From Rhodobacter aestuarii (lineage in GTDB: Bacteria > Pseudomonadota > Alphaproteobacteria > Rhodobacterales > Rhodobacteraceae): DNA of 64,000 nucleotides. This document shows, piece by piece, positions 1 to 8,752 of the stretch. The stretch covers positions 1-64,000 of the forward strand of contig NZ_FTOG01000001.1 of NCBI RefSeq assembly GCF_900156655.1, in the 5' to 3' direction. Numbering within the stretch: the first letter of the stretch is position 1; each line of letters begins with the position of its first letter. Under the pieces are notes generated by a model. It saw nothing but the letters and a program-made list of their open reading frames with translations, did not search any database and was not told the DNA's origin. The translations under genes and the position numbers were made by a program.

Positions 1-579
1 ACCAAACCGGTGGCGCTGCGCTGCTCGGGCGGCAACTCGATCTTGACCGAATTGTCGAATGAAACCGTTGCGGTGGAAATCGAAGATGCGATCCGTTTGG
101 GTGCCTGCGCGATGGCCGCACAGGTCTATATCGGCTCGGAATACGAGCATAAATCGATCACCAATGTGCTGAAGCTGATCGACACCGGCACCCGCTACGG
201 CATCCCGACGCTGGCGGTGACGGGCGTGGGCAAAGATATGGCGCGTGATGCGCGGTATTTTGGCCTCGCCACCCGGATCGCCGCCGAACTGGGCGCGCAT
301 TATGTGAAGACCTACTTCGTCGAGGAAGGGTTCGAGAAGGTCGCCGCCGGCTGCCCGGTGCCGCTGGTGATCGCGGGCGGTAAGAAGCTGCCCGAACTCG
401 AAGCGCTTGATATGGCGTATAAAGCCATCGACCAAGGCGCGGCGGGCGTTGATATGGGGCGCAACATTTTCCAATCGGATGCGCCGATTGCGATGATCCA
501 AGCGGTCAACAAAGTGGTGCATGAAAACTTCACCGCCAAGGAAGCCTATCAACTCTTCCTCGATCTGAAAAACGCCTGA
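1..579 (+). CDS. lsrF: LsrF-like class I aldolase/thiolase, 5' end outside window
   Basis: Only the C-terminal 192 or so residues are in the window; the frame is open from base 1. They match my memory of 3-hydroxy-5-phosphonooxypentane-2,4-dione thiolase (LsrF), a DeoC/FbaB-type TIM-barrel enzyme that ends autoinducer-2 breakdown. Recognisable stretches are [32 protein letters not shown], the [13 protein letters not shown] region and AGGKKLPE, ending with [14 protein letters not shown]. No other lsr gene is visible here, so the physiological substrate is uncertain; a related class I fructose-bisphosphate aldolase-like activity is the alternative. The gene converges on the next one across a hairpin terminator. 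Confidence 0.8.
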   Translation, partial: TKPVALRCSGGNSILTELSNETVAVEIEDAIRLGACAMAAQVYIGSEYEHKSITNVLKLIDTGTRYGIPTLAVTGVGKDMARDARYFGLATRIAAELGAHYVKTYFVEEGFEKVAAGCPVPLVIAGGKKLPELEALDMAYKAIDQGAAGVDMGRNIFQSDAPIAMIQAVNKVVHENFTAKEAYQLFLDLKNA

Positions 580-626
580 GGGAAAACCTCACGGAACTGG
601 TCCACTCCAGCTCCGCTCAGGCGGTG

Positions 627-650
627 CGCCCCGTCCCCCCGGTCGGGGCG
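627..650. terminator. Hairpin between convergent genes
   Basis: Perfect 7-bp stem CGCCCCG/CGGGGCG (627-633 and 644-650) with a 10-base loop, lying between the stops of the aldolase gene and the GGDEF/EAL gene. The T-rich stretch that follows on the plus strand is short and interrupted, so it is a plausible bidirectional intrinsic terminator rather than a strong one. Confidence 0.55.
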
Positions 651-665
651 TACGTTATTTTGGCC

Positions 666-3347
666 TTAGGCACTTTGGTAATTTGCATCGGTCTCGACCC
701 AATGGCTCGGCTTGTCACTTTGTTTTGCGGCGATCCAATGTGCGAAATCTTGCTCGGGCATCGGGCGAGCGAAATAGAAGCCTTGCAGGCAATCGCACCC
801 CAGCCGCGCCATCGCCAAGGCTTGAGGAAGCGTTTCCACCCCTTCAGCGGTGAGCCCGATGTTCAGCGCATGGCCCATATTGCCAATCGCCTCCACCACA
901 GGATCCACGCCTTTGCGCGCAATCAAAGAGCGGTCGATTTTCAGCCGATCCGGGCGGATGCGCTGCACCGTCGCCAAAGAGGTGCGACCGCGCCCGAAAT
1001 CATCCAATTCAATCTCGATCTGCTGGGCGCGCAGCCGGTCAAGCACATCCAGCAGCCCGTCGGTGATTTCATCGTAATCGAGCGTTTCCAACAGCTCAAA
1101 GGCAAGCCCACAGGGGAGCGGACCCAAAGCGGCCAGATCGTCGAGCAGGTCGGGCTGCATCAGCCGCTGCACATCGACATTGACCGAAACCTTCGGCACG
1201 ATCAGCCCGCGCGCCTTGAGGTTGTGCACCGTCTTGATGGCTTTGCGCAAAACGATCCCGTCGATGCGCGCCATATGCCCCATCTCGCGGGCAATCGGCA
1301 AGAAACGGTCGGGGCTGATCGGGCCATCTTCGGCGTCGTACCAGCGCAACAGCGCTTCCGCGCCGATAAGCTCATGGTTGATCGCCCCTACCTGCGGCTG
1401 GAAATAGACCTCAAGCCTATCATGGCGCAAGGCATCTTCCAGCTTGTCGGCCAAGCGTTTCGTTTCTTCGACTTTGCGGCGCAGTTCCGGCGAAAAGAGC
1501 ACCATCCGGTCGCGTCCGGCGTTTTTGGCGGCATAAAGGGCGATGTCGGCATCTTGCGCCATGGCCCCGGCTTCGGCGGCCCCGGCCTCGCCTGCCGTGC
1601 GCGCGCTAAGCCCGACCGAGGCGCTAAACCACAGTTTGCGCCCCTCAAACTCCACCGGGTCGCGACAGGCGCTTAGGAAACTTTCAGCACAGGCGCGGGC
1701 CATCGGTTCGGCGGCCTCGCCTTGCACAAAAATAGCGAATTCATCACCGCCCATCCGTGCCACTTTGGCGCCGGGCGGAGCGGCCAGCTTGAGCAACCGG
1801 GCTGCGGTGCACAGCAAATGATCGCCCGCAACATGGCCGAACACATCATTGATGGATTTGAACCGGTCGATATCAATATGCAGATAAGCGACGGGCTGGT
1901 CTGGCGCGGCCTTTGCAAGGCTGTCTTTCAGGTGCAGGTCCATGCCGCGACGGTTCAAAAGCCCCGTGAGTGGATCATGCAGGGCGTCATAGGCGATGCG
2001 GGCTTGTGCGGCTTCGGCCTCGGCGCGGGCGGCCAAAAGTTCGCGTTCTCGCGCCACCCGCTCCGAGACATCGTAATTCACGCCGATGGCGCGCACGGCC
2101 CGCCCCTCGCGGTCGCGGAAAATCCGCGCATGCGTGCTGATCACCCGGATATCACCATTCGCGGTAATGATCCGGTATTCGGCGTCCATATCTGTGCCCT
2201 CTGCGATGGCACGTTGAAACATTTCTTGTGCATAGGGGATATCATCGGGATGAACGAGCTTGCACCAATGCTCAAACGTGCCCTGAAACGTGCCCGGTTC
2301 GAGCCCGTAGAGCCGATGCATCGTTTCGTCCCAAACCTCGTGGCTGTTGATGATATCGAGATCCCAGACCCCGATTTGGGCGGCATCAGTGGCGATGCGT
2401 AGCCGTTCGCCCAAGAACCGCGCCCGCTCGGCCTCGGTATGGGCGGCATTGGCCCATCTTAAAAGCCCAAGCCCGGCAAGCCCGATCAGCAAGGCCGCAA
2501 CAAAGGCGGCCAGCCCGGTTTCTACGCTTGCGATTAGCGCGTCTTGGCGCAACGCACTGGTGGTGCGCACCGCCAAGACATCAAATAGGCCCGAGGGGCT
2601 TTGGCGTAGGGTGCCCACGGCATCGGGCTGGTCATAACTGCGCGCGCCCGCTTGCGGTTCTAGGGTTTGCGCAGGCCGCCGCGCGATGGCGGCTTTGAGC
2701 GATTGCGGCAGGGGGCGTGCGCCAAACGGGCTGGGCAGGGCGATAAACTGCCCATCGGGGTGCACACGGAGATAAACTTGCACGTCATTCGCCTGAAAAG
2801 GCTTGCGCAGATAGGCAAAATACCCCTCTTGCGCGGCCACTGCGATCACCCCGCCGAAGCGCCCCTCGGGCGTATAGATCGGCACACTGAGCGGCAGCGA
2901 CCAAGTGCCATCCACTCGGGCACGGACCGGGGGATTGATGTAAAACCCTTCCCACATCTGGTCGCGAAACAGTCGGAAATAGGGCCGGTCCGAGAGGTCC
3001 AGCCCAACCGGGCTGCCCCGTTCATAATAGCCTTCGATGACATGGCCGGTGGCATCAATCACCAGCACTGCGGAAATGCCGATATTCTCGCGCACCACCT
3101 TTTCGATTGCTTCATCGGCGGAATGGACAAGGTCATCGGTGCGCGCGGCCTCGGCCACGGTTTCTGCCGAAAGCCGCATCGAGCGGATCAGCAATTCCAT
3201 GTGATCCGCAGCGATATAGGTGTCATCGACCATATGGGCGAGTGATTGCGTCCAACTGCGATGATATTGCAAAACCGCAATCAGCCCCCCCAAGGTGGCC
3301 GCCAGCAAAAACACAAGCGCTGATCCAGAGACACTACGAAACGTCAT
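666..3347 (-). CDS. Membrane GGDEF/EAL cyclic-di-GMP protein with Cache and PAS sensors
   Basis: 893 residues. A transmembrane helix near residues 8-26 and another near 276-297 enclose a periplasmic double-Cache-like ligand domain. A PAS/PAC domain follows (about 315-435), then GGDEF (about 450-610; the GGDEF motif is intact at 533-537, with DIDRFKSIND upstream) and EAL (about 630-880; EALLRW at 664-669, LDDFGRG, AEGVET, QGF). Both catalytic signatures look intact, so it could make or break c-di-GMP; no RxxD inhibitory site is seen just before GGDEF. It lies 79 bp downstream of the patatin gene on the same strand, but a CtrA-type box in the gap suggests its own promoter. Confidence 0.93.
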   Translation of the reverse strand: MTFRSVSGSALVFLLAATLGGLIAVLQYHRSWTQSLAHMVDDTYIAADHMELLIRSMRLSAETVAEAARTDDLVHSADEAIEKVVRENIGISAVLVIDATGHVIEGYYERGSPVGLDLSDRPYFRLFRDQMWEGFYINPPVRARVDGTWSLPLSVPIYTPEGRFGGVIAVAAQEGYFAYLRKPFQANDVQVYLRVHPDGQFIALPSPFGARPLPQSLKAAIARRPAQTLEPQAGARSYDQPDAVGTLRQSPSGLFDVLAVRTTSALRQDALIASVETGLAAFVAALLIGLAGLGLLRWANAAHTEAERARFLGERLRIATDAAQIGVWDLDIINSHEVWDETMHRLYGLEPGTFQGTFEHWCKLVHPDDIPYAQEMFQRAIAEGTDMDAEYRIITANGDIRVISTHARIFRDREGRAVRAIGVNYDVSERVARERELLAARAEAEAAQARIAYDALHDPLTGLLNRRGMDLHLKDSLAKAAPDQPVAYLHIDIDRFKSINDVFGHVAGDHLLCTAARLLKLAAPPGAKVARMGGDEFAIFVQGEAAEPMARACAESFLSACRDPVEFEGRKLWFSASVGLSARTAGEAGAAEAGAMAQDADIALYAAKNAGRDRMVLFSPELRRKVEETKRLADKLEDALRHDRLEVYFQPQVGAINHELIGAEALLRWYDAEDGPISPDRFLPIAREMGHMARIDGIVLRKAIKTVHNLKARGLIVPKVSVNVDVQRLMQPDLLDDLAALGPLPCGLAFELLETLDYDEITDGLLDVLDRLRAQQIEIELDDFGRGRTSLATVQRIRPDRLKIDRSLIARKGVDPVVEAIGNMGHALNIGLTAEGVETLPQALAMARLGCDCLQGFYFARPMPEQDFAHWIAAKQSDKPSHWVETDANYQSA

Positions 3348-3389
3348 ACTAATTATCCCGACACGCGCTTTACGTTATGCTCACCGGGG

Positions 3390-3404
3390 TTAATGAGGTC
3401 TTAA
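3390..3404 (-). promoter_or_regulatory. CtrA-type box upstream of GGDEF/EAL gene
   Basis: TTAATGAGGTCTTAA is an exact match to the full CtrA consensus TTAA-N7-TTAA. It sits 43 bp upstream of the start codon of the minus-strand GGDEF/EAL gene. In Rhodobacter, CtrA controls motility, gene transfer agent and several signalling genes, so control of a c-di-GMP enzyme fits. Binding is inferred from sequence only. Confidence 0.5.
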
Positions 3405-3426
3405 CGTCCTGAACCTCTTTCTGGGC

Positions 3427-5235
3427 TCAACTCATTTCCGCGATATGGCGCAGACGGGAGCGCGATTTCGGCAATTGCTCTTTCTCGGCGTCGCTGAGCC
3501 CATTGGCGCCAAGTGCCGCGATTTGCGCGGCCCGATCATGCAGTTTTTGCCGCAAGCCCGCCGGCAGACGATATTCGGTCGTGCCATCTTCGAGCGCGAG
3601 CGCGGGGTAATTCGGCGCATCGCCAAATTCATGTGCCCAATTGGCGGCGAACTGCGCCAGAAGGTCATCCAAAGCGCGGATCTCGGTGAGGAAGCGGCGG
3701 CGACGGTGCGCTTCAAAGTCGAAGTCTCGCACCAGCGCATCGCCCGCCTGCGCCCCGAAGCTGTTGAGCAGCTTGATCGTCTTTTCAGGCATTTGCAGGT
3801 TCATCCCGCCTTCGGTTTCGGTCAGGTTGATCGTCACAATCCGTTCGCGGAACCCGGTCAGCACCGCTTGCAGCGAGTCTTGCCAGTCTTTCGCACTGTC
3901 AAATAGCGCGCCAACAAAGCCCCCCAAACCTGTCACCGGATGGGTGCGCAGCGCGCGGCCTTCTTTCACGTCAACGGGCAGATCAATGCGGCCTGCATAG
4001 GCATCTTCCGGGCCATTGCGGTCGGGGTCGAAGCTCGCCAGCGCAATGCCGAAGGTGGGGCGCTTGGGCAGAAGGCTGTCGAAGAAATGCACCGGGAAGT
4101 TGGACGATAGGCCGCCATCGGAAAAGACGCAGCGGCGCAGACGGTCTTTCGGGGCGGCATGGGTGAGCGTGTGGTCAATGCAATAAAGCGGCACGGCTGA
4201 AATCAGGCCGGGGAAAGACAGGCTCATCCGGGCCAGCACCACAAGCGGCACATCATCCATTTGGAAGTAATAAAGATTTTTGTCGCCAGCGTGCCAATGC
4301 TCAGACACACGATTGCTGCGCGTGATCATCGCATCGACTACCCGATCCGGGAACAGGGCGCGGAATTCCGTTTCATCAAAGGCATAAAGATTGCTTTGCA
4401 TCGGCAGAATGAAGGGGCGGCGCGTGGTGATATCGGTCGTCATCGTTTGCACGGTGATCTTGTGCGAGCGCGTCTCGGCGCACAGCATCCCGGTGCTGAG
4501 CGGCCCTTGACCGGGGGCGAGCCCGGCAATCTCGTCCAGCTTCACGGTCATCCAATCCGTCAGACCACTGTTCTCGGGGTAGCCGGCCTGCGTGCGACCG
4601 CGGCACAGCCCGTAATCTTGTTTGGCCAGATTGTCTTGCAATTGCTGTTTGATCGCCAGCGCAGGCCCCGCAATAAGCCCCGTCACCAGCACGATCAGCC
4701 CGACGATAAGCCAGCCCCAGACCACGGAGGAGGAGGCAAAAAGCGCCAGCACCAAAAGGATCGCGCCGGGAATGGCGCCCTTCGCCATATCACGCGGATA
4801 GCCGCGCAACAGCGCCCAAACGACCGCAAGCGGGGTCTTCCAGTCGATCTTGCGGCTGTCTTGCGGTGTGTCGTCTTTGGGGGCCTTGGGCTGCAAGGAC
4901 ATCAGCAGTCGAAACAGATTGGCCATCGCGGGTTCGGGTTGGAATTTTTCGAGCACCGAATTGGAAAGCTCGTTGCCCACTTCTTCGATCTTCTCAAACC
5001 CACCGCTTTCCCGGCCATATTCGGCCGCCGCCGCAAAGGCCGCCGCAATCGCCCCCGCCGATGTGCCGCCGATATTGACGAAGCGATAGCTTTCAGAAAG
5101 CCGTTTGAGCGCACCGGGATAGACCACGCCCGAGGTGATCCCCCCTTTCATCACCAGATCGCATTCGCGGCTTGGCAGCGGTTTGGTCTGGGGCGGGGCA
5201 ATGGGGTCGGTCGGGGTCGTCGTGGCCTCGGTCAT
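3427..5235 (-). CDS. Patatin-like phospholipase with membrane insertion (putative defence effector)
   Basis: 602 residues from the ATG at 5235, chosen because AAGGAGAA lies 7 bases upstream; a longer frame from 5289 would overlap the previous gene. The patatin fold is shown by the oxyanion-hole motif KGGITSG (30-36), nucleophile motif GTSAG with Ser59, and the catalytic dyad motif DGG with Asp373. Between Ser and Asp lie two hydrophobic helices (about 155-195), so the enzyme is probably anchored in the inner membrane, where it would hydrolyse phospholipid acyl chains. There is no signal peptide. It starts 11 bases after the stop of the HNH nuclease gene and is the last gene of a three-gene operon. 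By analogy with patatin effectors such as CapV of CBASS, I infer a membrane-damaging effector role. A housekeeping lipase is the alternative. Confidence 0.85.
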   Translation of the reverse strand: MTEATTTPTDPIAPPQTKPLPSRECDLVMKGGITSGVVYPGALKRLSESYRFVNIGGTSAGAIAAAFAAAAEYGRESGGFEKIEEVGNELSNSVLEKFQPEPAMANLFRLLMSLQPKAPKDDTPQDSRKIDWKTPLAVVWALLRGYPRDMAKGAIPGAILLVLALFASSSVVWGWLIVGLIVLVTGLIAGPALAIKQQLQDNLAKQDYGLCRGRTQAGYPENSGLTDWMTVKLDEIAGLAPGQGPLSTGMLCAETRSHKITVQTMTTDITTRRPFILPMQSNLYAFDETEFRALFPDRVVDAMITRSNRVSEHWHAGDKNLYYFQMDDVPLVVLARMSLSFPGLISAVPLYCIDHTLTHAAPKDRLRRCVFSDGGLSSNFPVHFFDSLLPKRPTFGIALASFDPDRNGPEDAYAGRIDLPVDVKEGRALRTHPVTGLGGFVGALFDSAKDWQDSLQAVLTGFRERIVTINLTETEGGMNLQMPEKTIKLLNSFGAQAGDALVRDFDFEAHRRRRFLTEIRALDDLLAQFAANWAHEFGDAPNYPALALEDGTTEYRLPAGLRQKLHDRAAQIAALGANGLSDAEKEQLPKSRSRLRHIAEMS

Positions 5236-5246
5236 CGCGTTCTCCT

Positions 5247-6260
5247 TCAACTGTTCATCTCGCGCAGCCAGTGGTCGATCCACTGGCACACCATTTCGGA
5301 ATAAGGTTGCTCGGGTTCGGCCATCGTGCGGATCACGCCAATCAGCCGGTCGGCAAAGGCATCCAGCAGGGCCGCGGCCTCGCGCGTGCCGGGGTCTGGG
5401 CTTTGTCCGAGCCGGGCGGACAGCGCATCGGCCTCAAGGATCATCTGCTCCAAAAGCGCCAGATGCCGCAAAATCCGGGTGCGCGCTTGCACAAGGCCGA
5501 GCCGGTTTAGCCCATAGACTTGGATCGACACGGCCCCGCGTGCAGAGACATGGGGCGGCACCTGATCCGGGGCGATATCGGCGCCAGCGGGCAAAAGCGG
5601 CAAGGCATCGGGGGCGGCTTGGTCTAAGGCTTTGGGCACCACCAGGCCCAAAGGTTCGGCCGCATCCACCAAAAAGCGCAGATGCGCGCGCGGGTCATCG
5701 CGGCAGGGGTCCAGCAGATAGGGCCGCTCCGCCGCGCTTTCGGCAAAAGGATCGGCGCTTGTGCCATAGGCGCGGGTGCCCGCAAAAACCGGAAAGGCGT
5801 TTTCTTTGCCGGTTTGCCAGATCGGTTTGGCGCTTTCATCCAACTCAGCCAAGCTTGCCGTCTCGGGCGTGGGCAAAATTTGATAGCGGCGGCGATTGCA
5901 ATCAATGCAAGAGGGCAGAAGGTTCTCCCAATCTGCGGCGAGCCACCAATAGCCGAAATGGTCCGGGTCATCTTCGACCCCGCCTTTGGGGCGATAATGT
6001 TCAATATCCACAGGGGCTTGGGCGGCATAATCGCTTTCGCAATAGGCGCATTTGCCGTGGAAAAGCTGGGTGAGCGCGAGCTTCACCGCCTCATCTTTGT
6101 AGATTTTGAAGCCATAGGTTTTGGGGCGGTCTTCGCCCGCAGCCACTTTCGCGCGGGCCTTCGCTACGTGTTTGGCGGCTTTTGCGCGCTCTTTCGCGGC
6201 GGCGCTTTCGGGGCCGTTCATCGCTTTTGGGACGGGGCCGGTCCGCTCAACTTGGCGCAT
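5247..6260 (-). CDS. HNH endonuclease, PtuB-like (TIGR02646-type)
   Basis: 337 residues. A basic Ala/Lys-rich N-terminus beginning MRQVERTG is followed by a zinc-finger HNH core: C71-x2-C74, the DIEHYRP motif with His88, NLLP with Asn113, and C118-x2-C121-N122. All expected metal and catalytic residues are present, so it should cut DNA or RNA. The layout (MRxV start, KCAYCE, EHYRPK, NLLPSC) is that of the HNH partner in Septu systems and in some retrons. The start overlaps the 3' end of the ATPase gene by 14 bases and has AAAGGGG upstream, so the two are translationally coupled. The C-terminal half has no motif I recognise, but it aligns with the N-terminal region of its ATPase neighbour, including YGLNR. 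Confidence 0.85.
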   Translation of the reverse strand: MRQVERTGPVPKAMNGPESAAAKERAKAAKHVAKARAKVAAGEDRPKTYGFKIYKDEAVKLALTQLFHGKCAYCESDYAAQAPVDIEHYRPKGGVEDDPDHFGYWWLAADWENLLPSCIDCNRRRYQILPTPETASLAELDESAKPIWQTGKENAFPVFAGTRAYGTSADPFAESAAERPYLLDPCRDDPRAHLRFLVDAAEPLGLVVPKALDQAAPDALPLLPAGADIAPDQVPPHVSARGAVSIQVYGLNRLGLVQARTRILRHLALLEQMILEADALSARLGQSPDPGTREAAALLDAFADRLIGVIRTMAEPEQPYSEMVCQWIDHWLREMNS

Positions 6261-8445
6261 CGCGCACCCCTTTCAAAATCGCGACGATCCGTTTTTTGGT
6301 TTCGGCGCGAAGTGCGCTGCGGCGCGCGGCGGTGAGCGTTTGTTGCTCACGCAGAAAATCGGCAACGGCCTCTTGCACCAGCATCGACACTTCGGACGAA
6401 CCGACCGGCAGCGCGCCATTCACCTCGGCGCGGAATTGCGCCAAGAGCGCCTCTTGTTTTTCGGTCTCCGTGCCGTCTTCCGAGGAGATTCCGGCCAAAG
6501 CATCGACCAATTCCGCCATACTGGCCCCGGTATGGGGATCATCGGTGTCGTAAAGCGCGAAGAAATCGGATTTCAGCAACTGCTCGATTGTGAGCTTGCC
6601 GATATCGGGCAGGGTGGTCAGCGCATCGACCTTCATCGGCAGTTGGCTGCCCGCCTCTATGCCGGGGATGCGGCGCAGCACCAGCACTTCACCATCTTTC
6701 ATGCCGCGCAGGCACAAAGGGTCGTGGGTGGTGGCGATGATCGTCATGCCCGGCAGCGCTTGGCGCAGGCCCGCCATGACTTGGATTTTCCAACGCGGGT
6801 GCAGATGCGATTCAATTTCATCGACCAAAAGCACCCCGCGCGCGGATTTGAGCGAGGGGAAATGGCCGGGGCTTTCGGGGTCGATCAGCCAGCGCATCAC
6901 GTCGCAAGTGAGGGCGAGCATCGTCCGAAACCCAGAGGAGACGGCATCAAGCGGGGTGAAGGTCTCCGCCCCCTCGGGCTCATGCCGTTCGGCGCTTGTC
7001 ACCACCATGCAGCCGCTGGTGCTGCGATCAATCCGTAAAAATCCACCACCCGGACCAAAGATAAAGCGCAGCGCCTGCACCACCTCGTCGAACTGGGCAT
7101 CAGAAAGGCTTTCAAGCCAAGTGCCGGGGTTGGAAAGCAGGTTTTCCGCACGAAAGAGCGTGATGATCCCGCGCTCGGGGGCCCAGCCGTGGCAGGCTTT
7201 GACGTAATGGCGATAGGCGCCATAGGCGAAGATTGGCAGGCCCTTCGGGAGCACGCCCTTGGTTTCAAAGCCATCACGGGTGAGCCGCAACATGACGCGC
7301 GACAGCGTGCCATCAACGGCGCGGAAGGTTAGGCGGACGAGACCGCTTTTGCGGGCCGCGAGCGCGCTGCCCATTTGCGCCGGGTCCAAAAGCAGGGCTT
7401 GCGGATCAAGCTTCAGCGCTGCGCGCGCCTCTGGCGGGGCAAGCGTCAGCGCGATGGCTTCCAAAAGCGAGGATTTCCCGGCCGAGTTTTCCCCCAAAAT
7501 CAGCCGCGCGGTGGCGGCGGCATCGGGCGGGTCCGGCGCGGGCAGATCAAGCTCCAGCTTCTCGATCCCCTTGAAACCTTTGATTTCGACCTTCACCAAG
7601 GCGGGCGGCAGGGTGTAGCTCGCCTCGGTTTCTGCGGGCTGCAACAGATCCGCGAGGCCGCTGCCTGTGCCCATGGAAAAAAGGCTATCGGCGGGCCGCT
7701 CAAATCCGCGCCGGGTGATCGGCGCGCTGGGCGCGGCGCGCTCAGATTGCGCAAGATTTCGCAGAAAGCCCGCAAATTCAGAGGCCTGATCCGGCGCGCC
7801 GGTTTGCGCGGCAACGGCGGCGGCCCGCGCGGCCACCAGTGCGGGGCGGTTGAGCTTATAGGTTTTGATCGTTTCGCTGCCGCGCTCGGTCAACCGTTCC
7901 CAATGGCCATCGGGGCGCGCAAGCAGATGGCTATCAAGGTCTTGATCAAGGCTAGGGTCCAAAAGCAGCGCTTCTTCCGCTTTAAGGCTGTCATCTTGCG
8001 GCCAGCTTCCTGCCCCCTCATTCATATAAGCCGTGTAAAGCTCGGTCGAGGGGAGCGCCGCGCGTCGCGCCGCCACCGGAAAGGCATTGCGCGGGGTGGG
8101 CAGGCAATCGGCGCAGATCGGCAAAAGATTTTGCCAAGCATCGGCAAGCCAGCCATAGGCCAGATCGCCATTCGTATTTTGAAACGGCAAAGCTTCTGAG
8201 GGCGGGCGGAAGCGAAACACCTGCAAGGTCACCTTGCGTTCGCAAAAGGCGCATTTGTGGTCAAACAGGGAAGAGAGATCCGTAAGCAGCGCGGGGGAGG
8301 GCGGCAAGGATCGTTCCGGCGGGCGCGTTTGTGCTCGGGCACGCGGGTCGCGCCCCAACCAGTCCAAATAGGCCGCCCGGCGCCGCACAAAGGCCGGAGC
8401 GGAAAGCGAAGGAGGCGCCTGCGGCGGTCTTGAAACGAAACGCAT
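6247..8445 (-). CDS. PtuA-like ABC/AAA ATPase with N-terminal degenerate HNH domain
   Basis: 732 residues from the ATG at 8445. A GTG at 8499 would extend it, but MRFVSRP at 8445 matches the MRxV start of the HNH partner. Residues 1-240 resemble that partner: KCAFCE (C65, C68), NLLPIC/CADC (C111, C114), NAFPV and YKLNRPALVAAR align. However, DIEH is replaced by LQVF and CIDCN by CADCL, so the catalytic His is gone. Residues 285-600 form an ABC-type ATPase of the OLD/RecF-like kind: Walker A GENSAGKSS (318-326), signature-like SSGFR (503-507), Walker B LLVDEIESHLHP (539-550) and H-loop THDP (573-576). It is first in the operon and probably senses infection and controls the nuclease. The fusion of a dead HNH to the ATPase is unusual. 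Confidence 0.85.
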   Translation of the reverse strand: MRFVSRPPQAPPSLSAPAFVRRRAAYLDWLGRDPRARAQTRPPERSLPPSPALLTDLSSLFDHKCAFCERKVTLQVFRFRPPSEALPFQNTNGDLAYGWLADAWQNLLPICADCLPTPRNAFPVAARRAALPSTELYTAYMNEGAGSWPQDDSLKAEEALLLDPSLDQDLDSHLLARPDGHWERLTERGSETIKTYKLNRPALVAARAAAVAAQTGAPDQASEFAGFLRNLAQSERAAPSAPITRRGFERPADSLFSMGTGSGLADLLQPAETEASYTLPPALVKVEIKGFKGIEKLELDLPAPDPPDAAATARLILGENSAGKSSLLEAIALTLAPPEARAALKLDPQALLLDPAQMGSALAARKSGLVRLTFRAVDGTLSRVMLRLTRDGFETKGVLPKGLPIFAYGAYRHYVKACHGWAPERGIITLFRAENLLSNPGTWLESLSDAQFDEVVQALRFIFGPGGGFLRIDRSTSGCMVVTSAERHEPEGAETFTPLDAVSSGFRTMLALTCDVMRWLIDPESPGHFPSLKSARGVLLVDEIESHLHPRWKIQVMAGLRQALPGMTIIATTHDPLCLRGMKDGEVLVLRRIPGIEAGSQLPMKVDALTTLPDIGKLTIEQLLKSDFFALYDTDDPHTGASMAELVDALAGISSEDGTETEKQEALLAQFRAEVNGALPVGSSEVSMLVQEAVADFLREQQTLTAARRSALRAETKKRIVAILKGVRDAPS

Positions 8446-8484
8446 GGCAAGAACTCGGACTGGAAAAGCAATAACTCTTGCCCG

Positions 8485-8513
8485 ATGATAGCACAGCACG
8501 GGGCAAAATCACC
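8485..8513 (-). promoter_or_regulatory. Possible promoter of the defence operon
   Basis: On the minus strand, TATCAT (8490-8485) resembles a -10 box, with GGTGAT 17 bases upstream as a weak -35. Initiation near 8478 would give a leader of about 33 bases before the ATG at 8445 and would exclude the longer GTG start. The -35 is poor, so this is tentative. Confidence 0.25.
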
Positions 8514-8752
8514 CGTTGCGACTTTCGCGCGCGGATCGCGCAAAAGCGGCCTTCTTTTTTGACCAGTTCAGGCGTGCGTCAAGGATTTGGTTGCATATTT
8601 CTGCGCAGATGGGGCGAGTGGCGACCTTTGGGGCGCCGGAATGCCTTGCCTAAGCACGGAGCGCCCTTCGTGAGCCGACCCTGCTCCTCCTTCCGGTTTC
8701 ATCGCGCGTGCCGCGAGATCTCTGCGGGTGCCTGCCGCAGAAAGGGGCGCTG

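Noticed and set aside
4261-5304. 347-codon plus-strand open frame
   Set aside because: Antisense to the patatin gene, rich in Arg/His/Gln, no ribosome-binding site.
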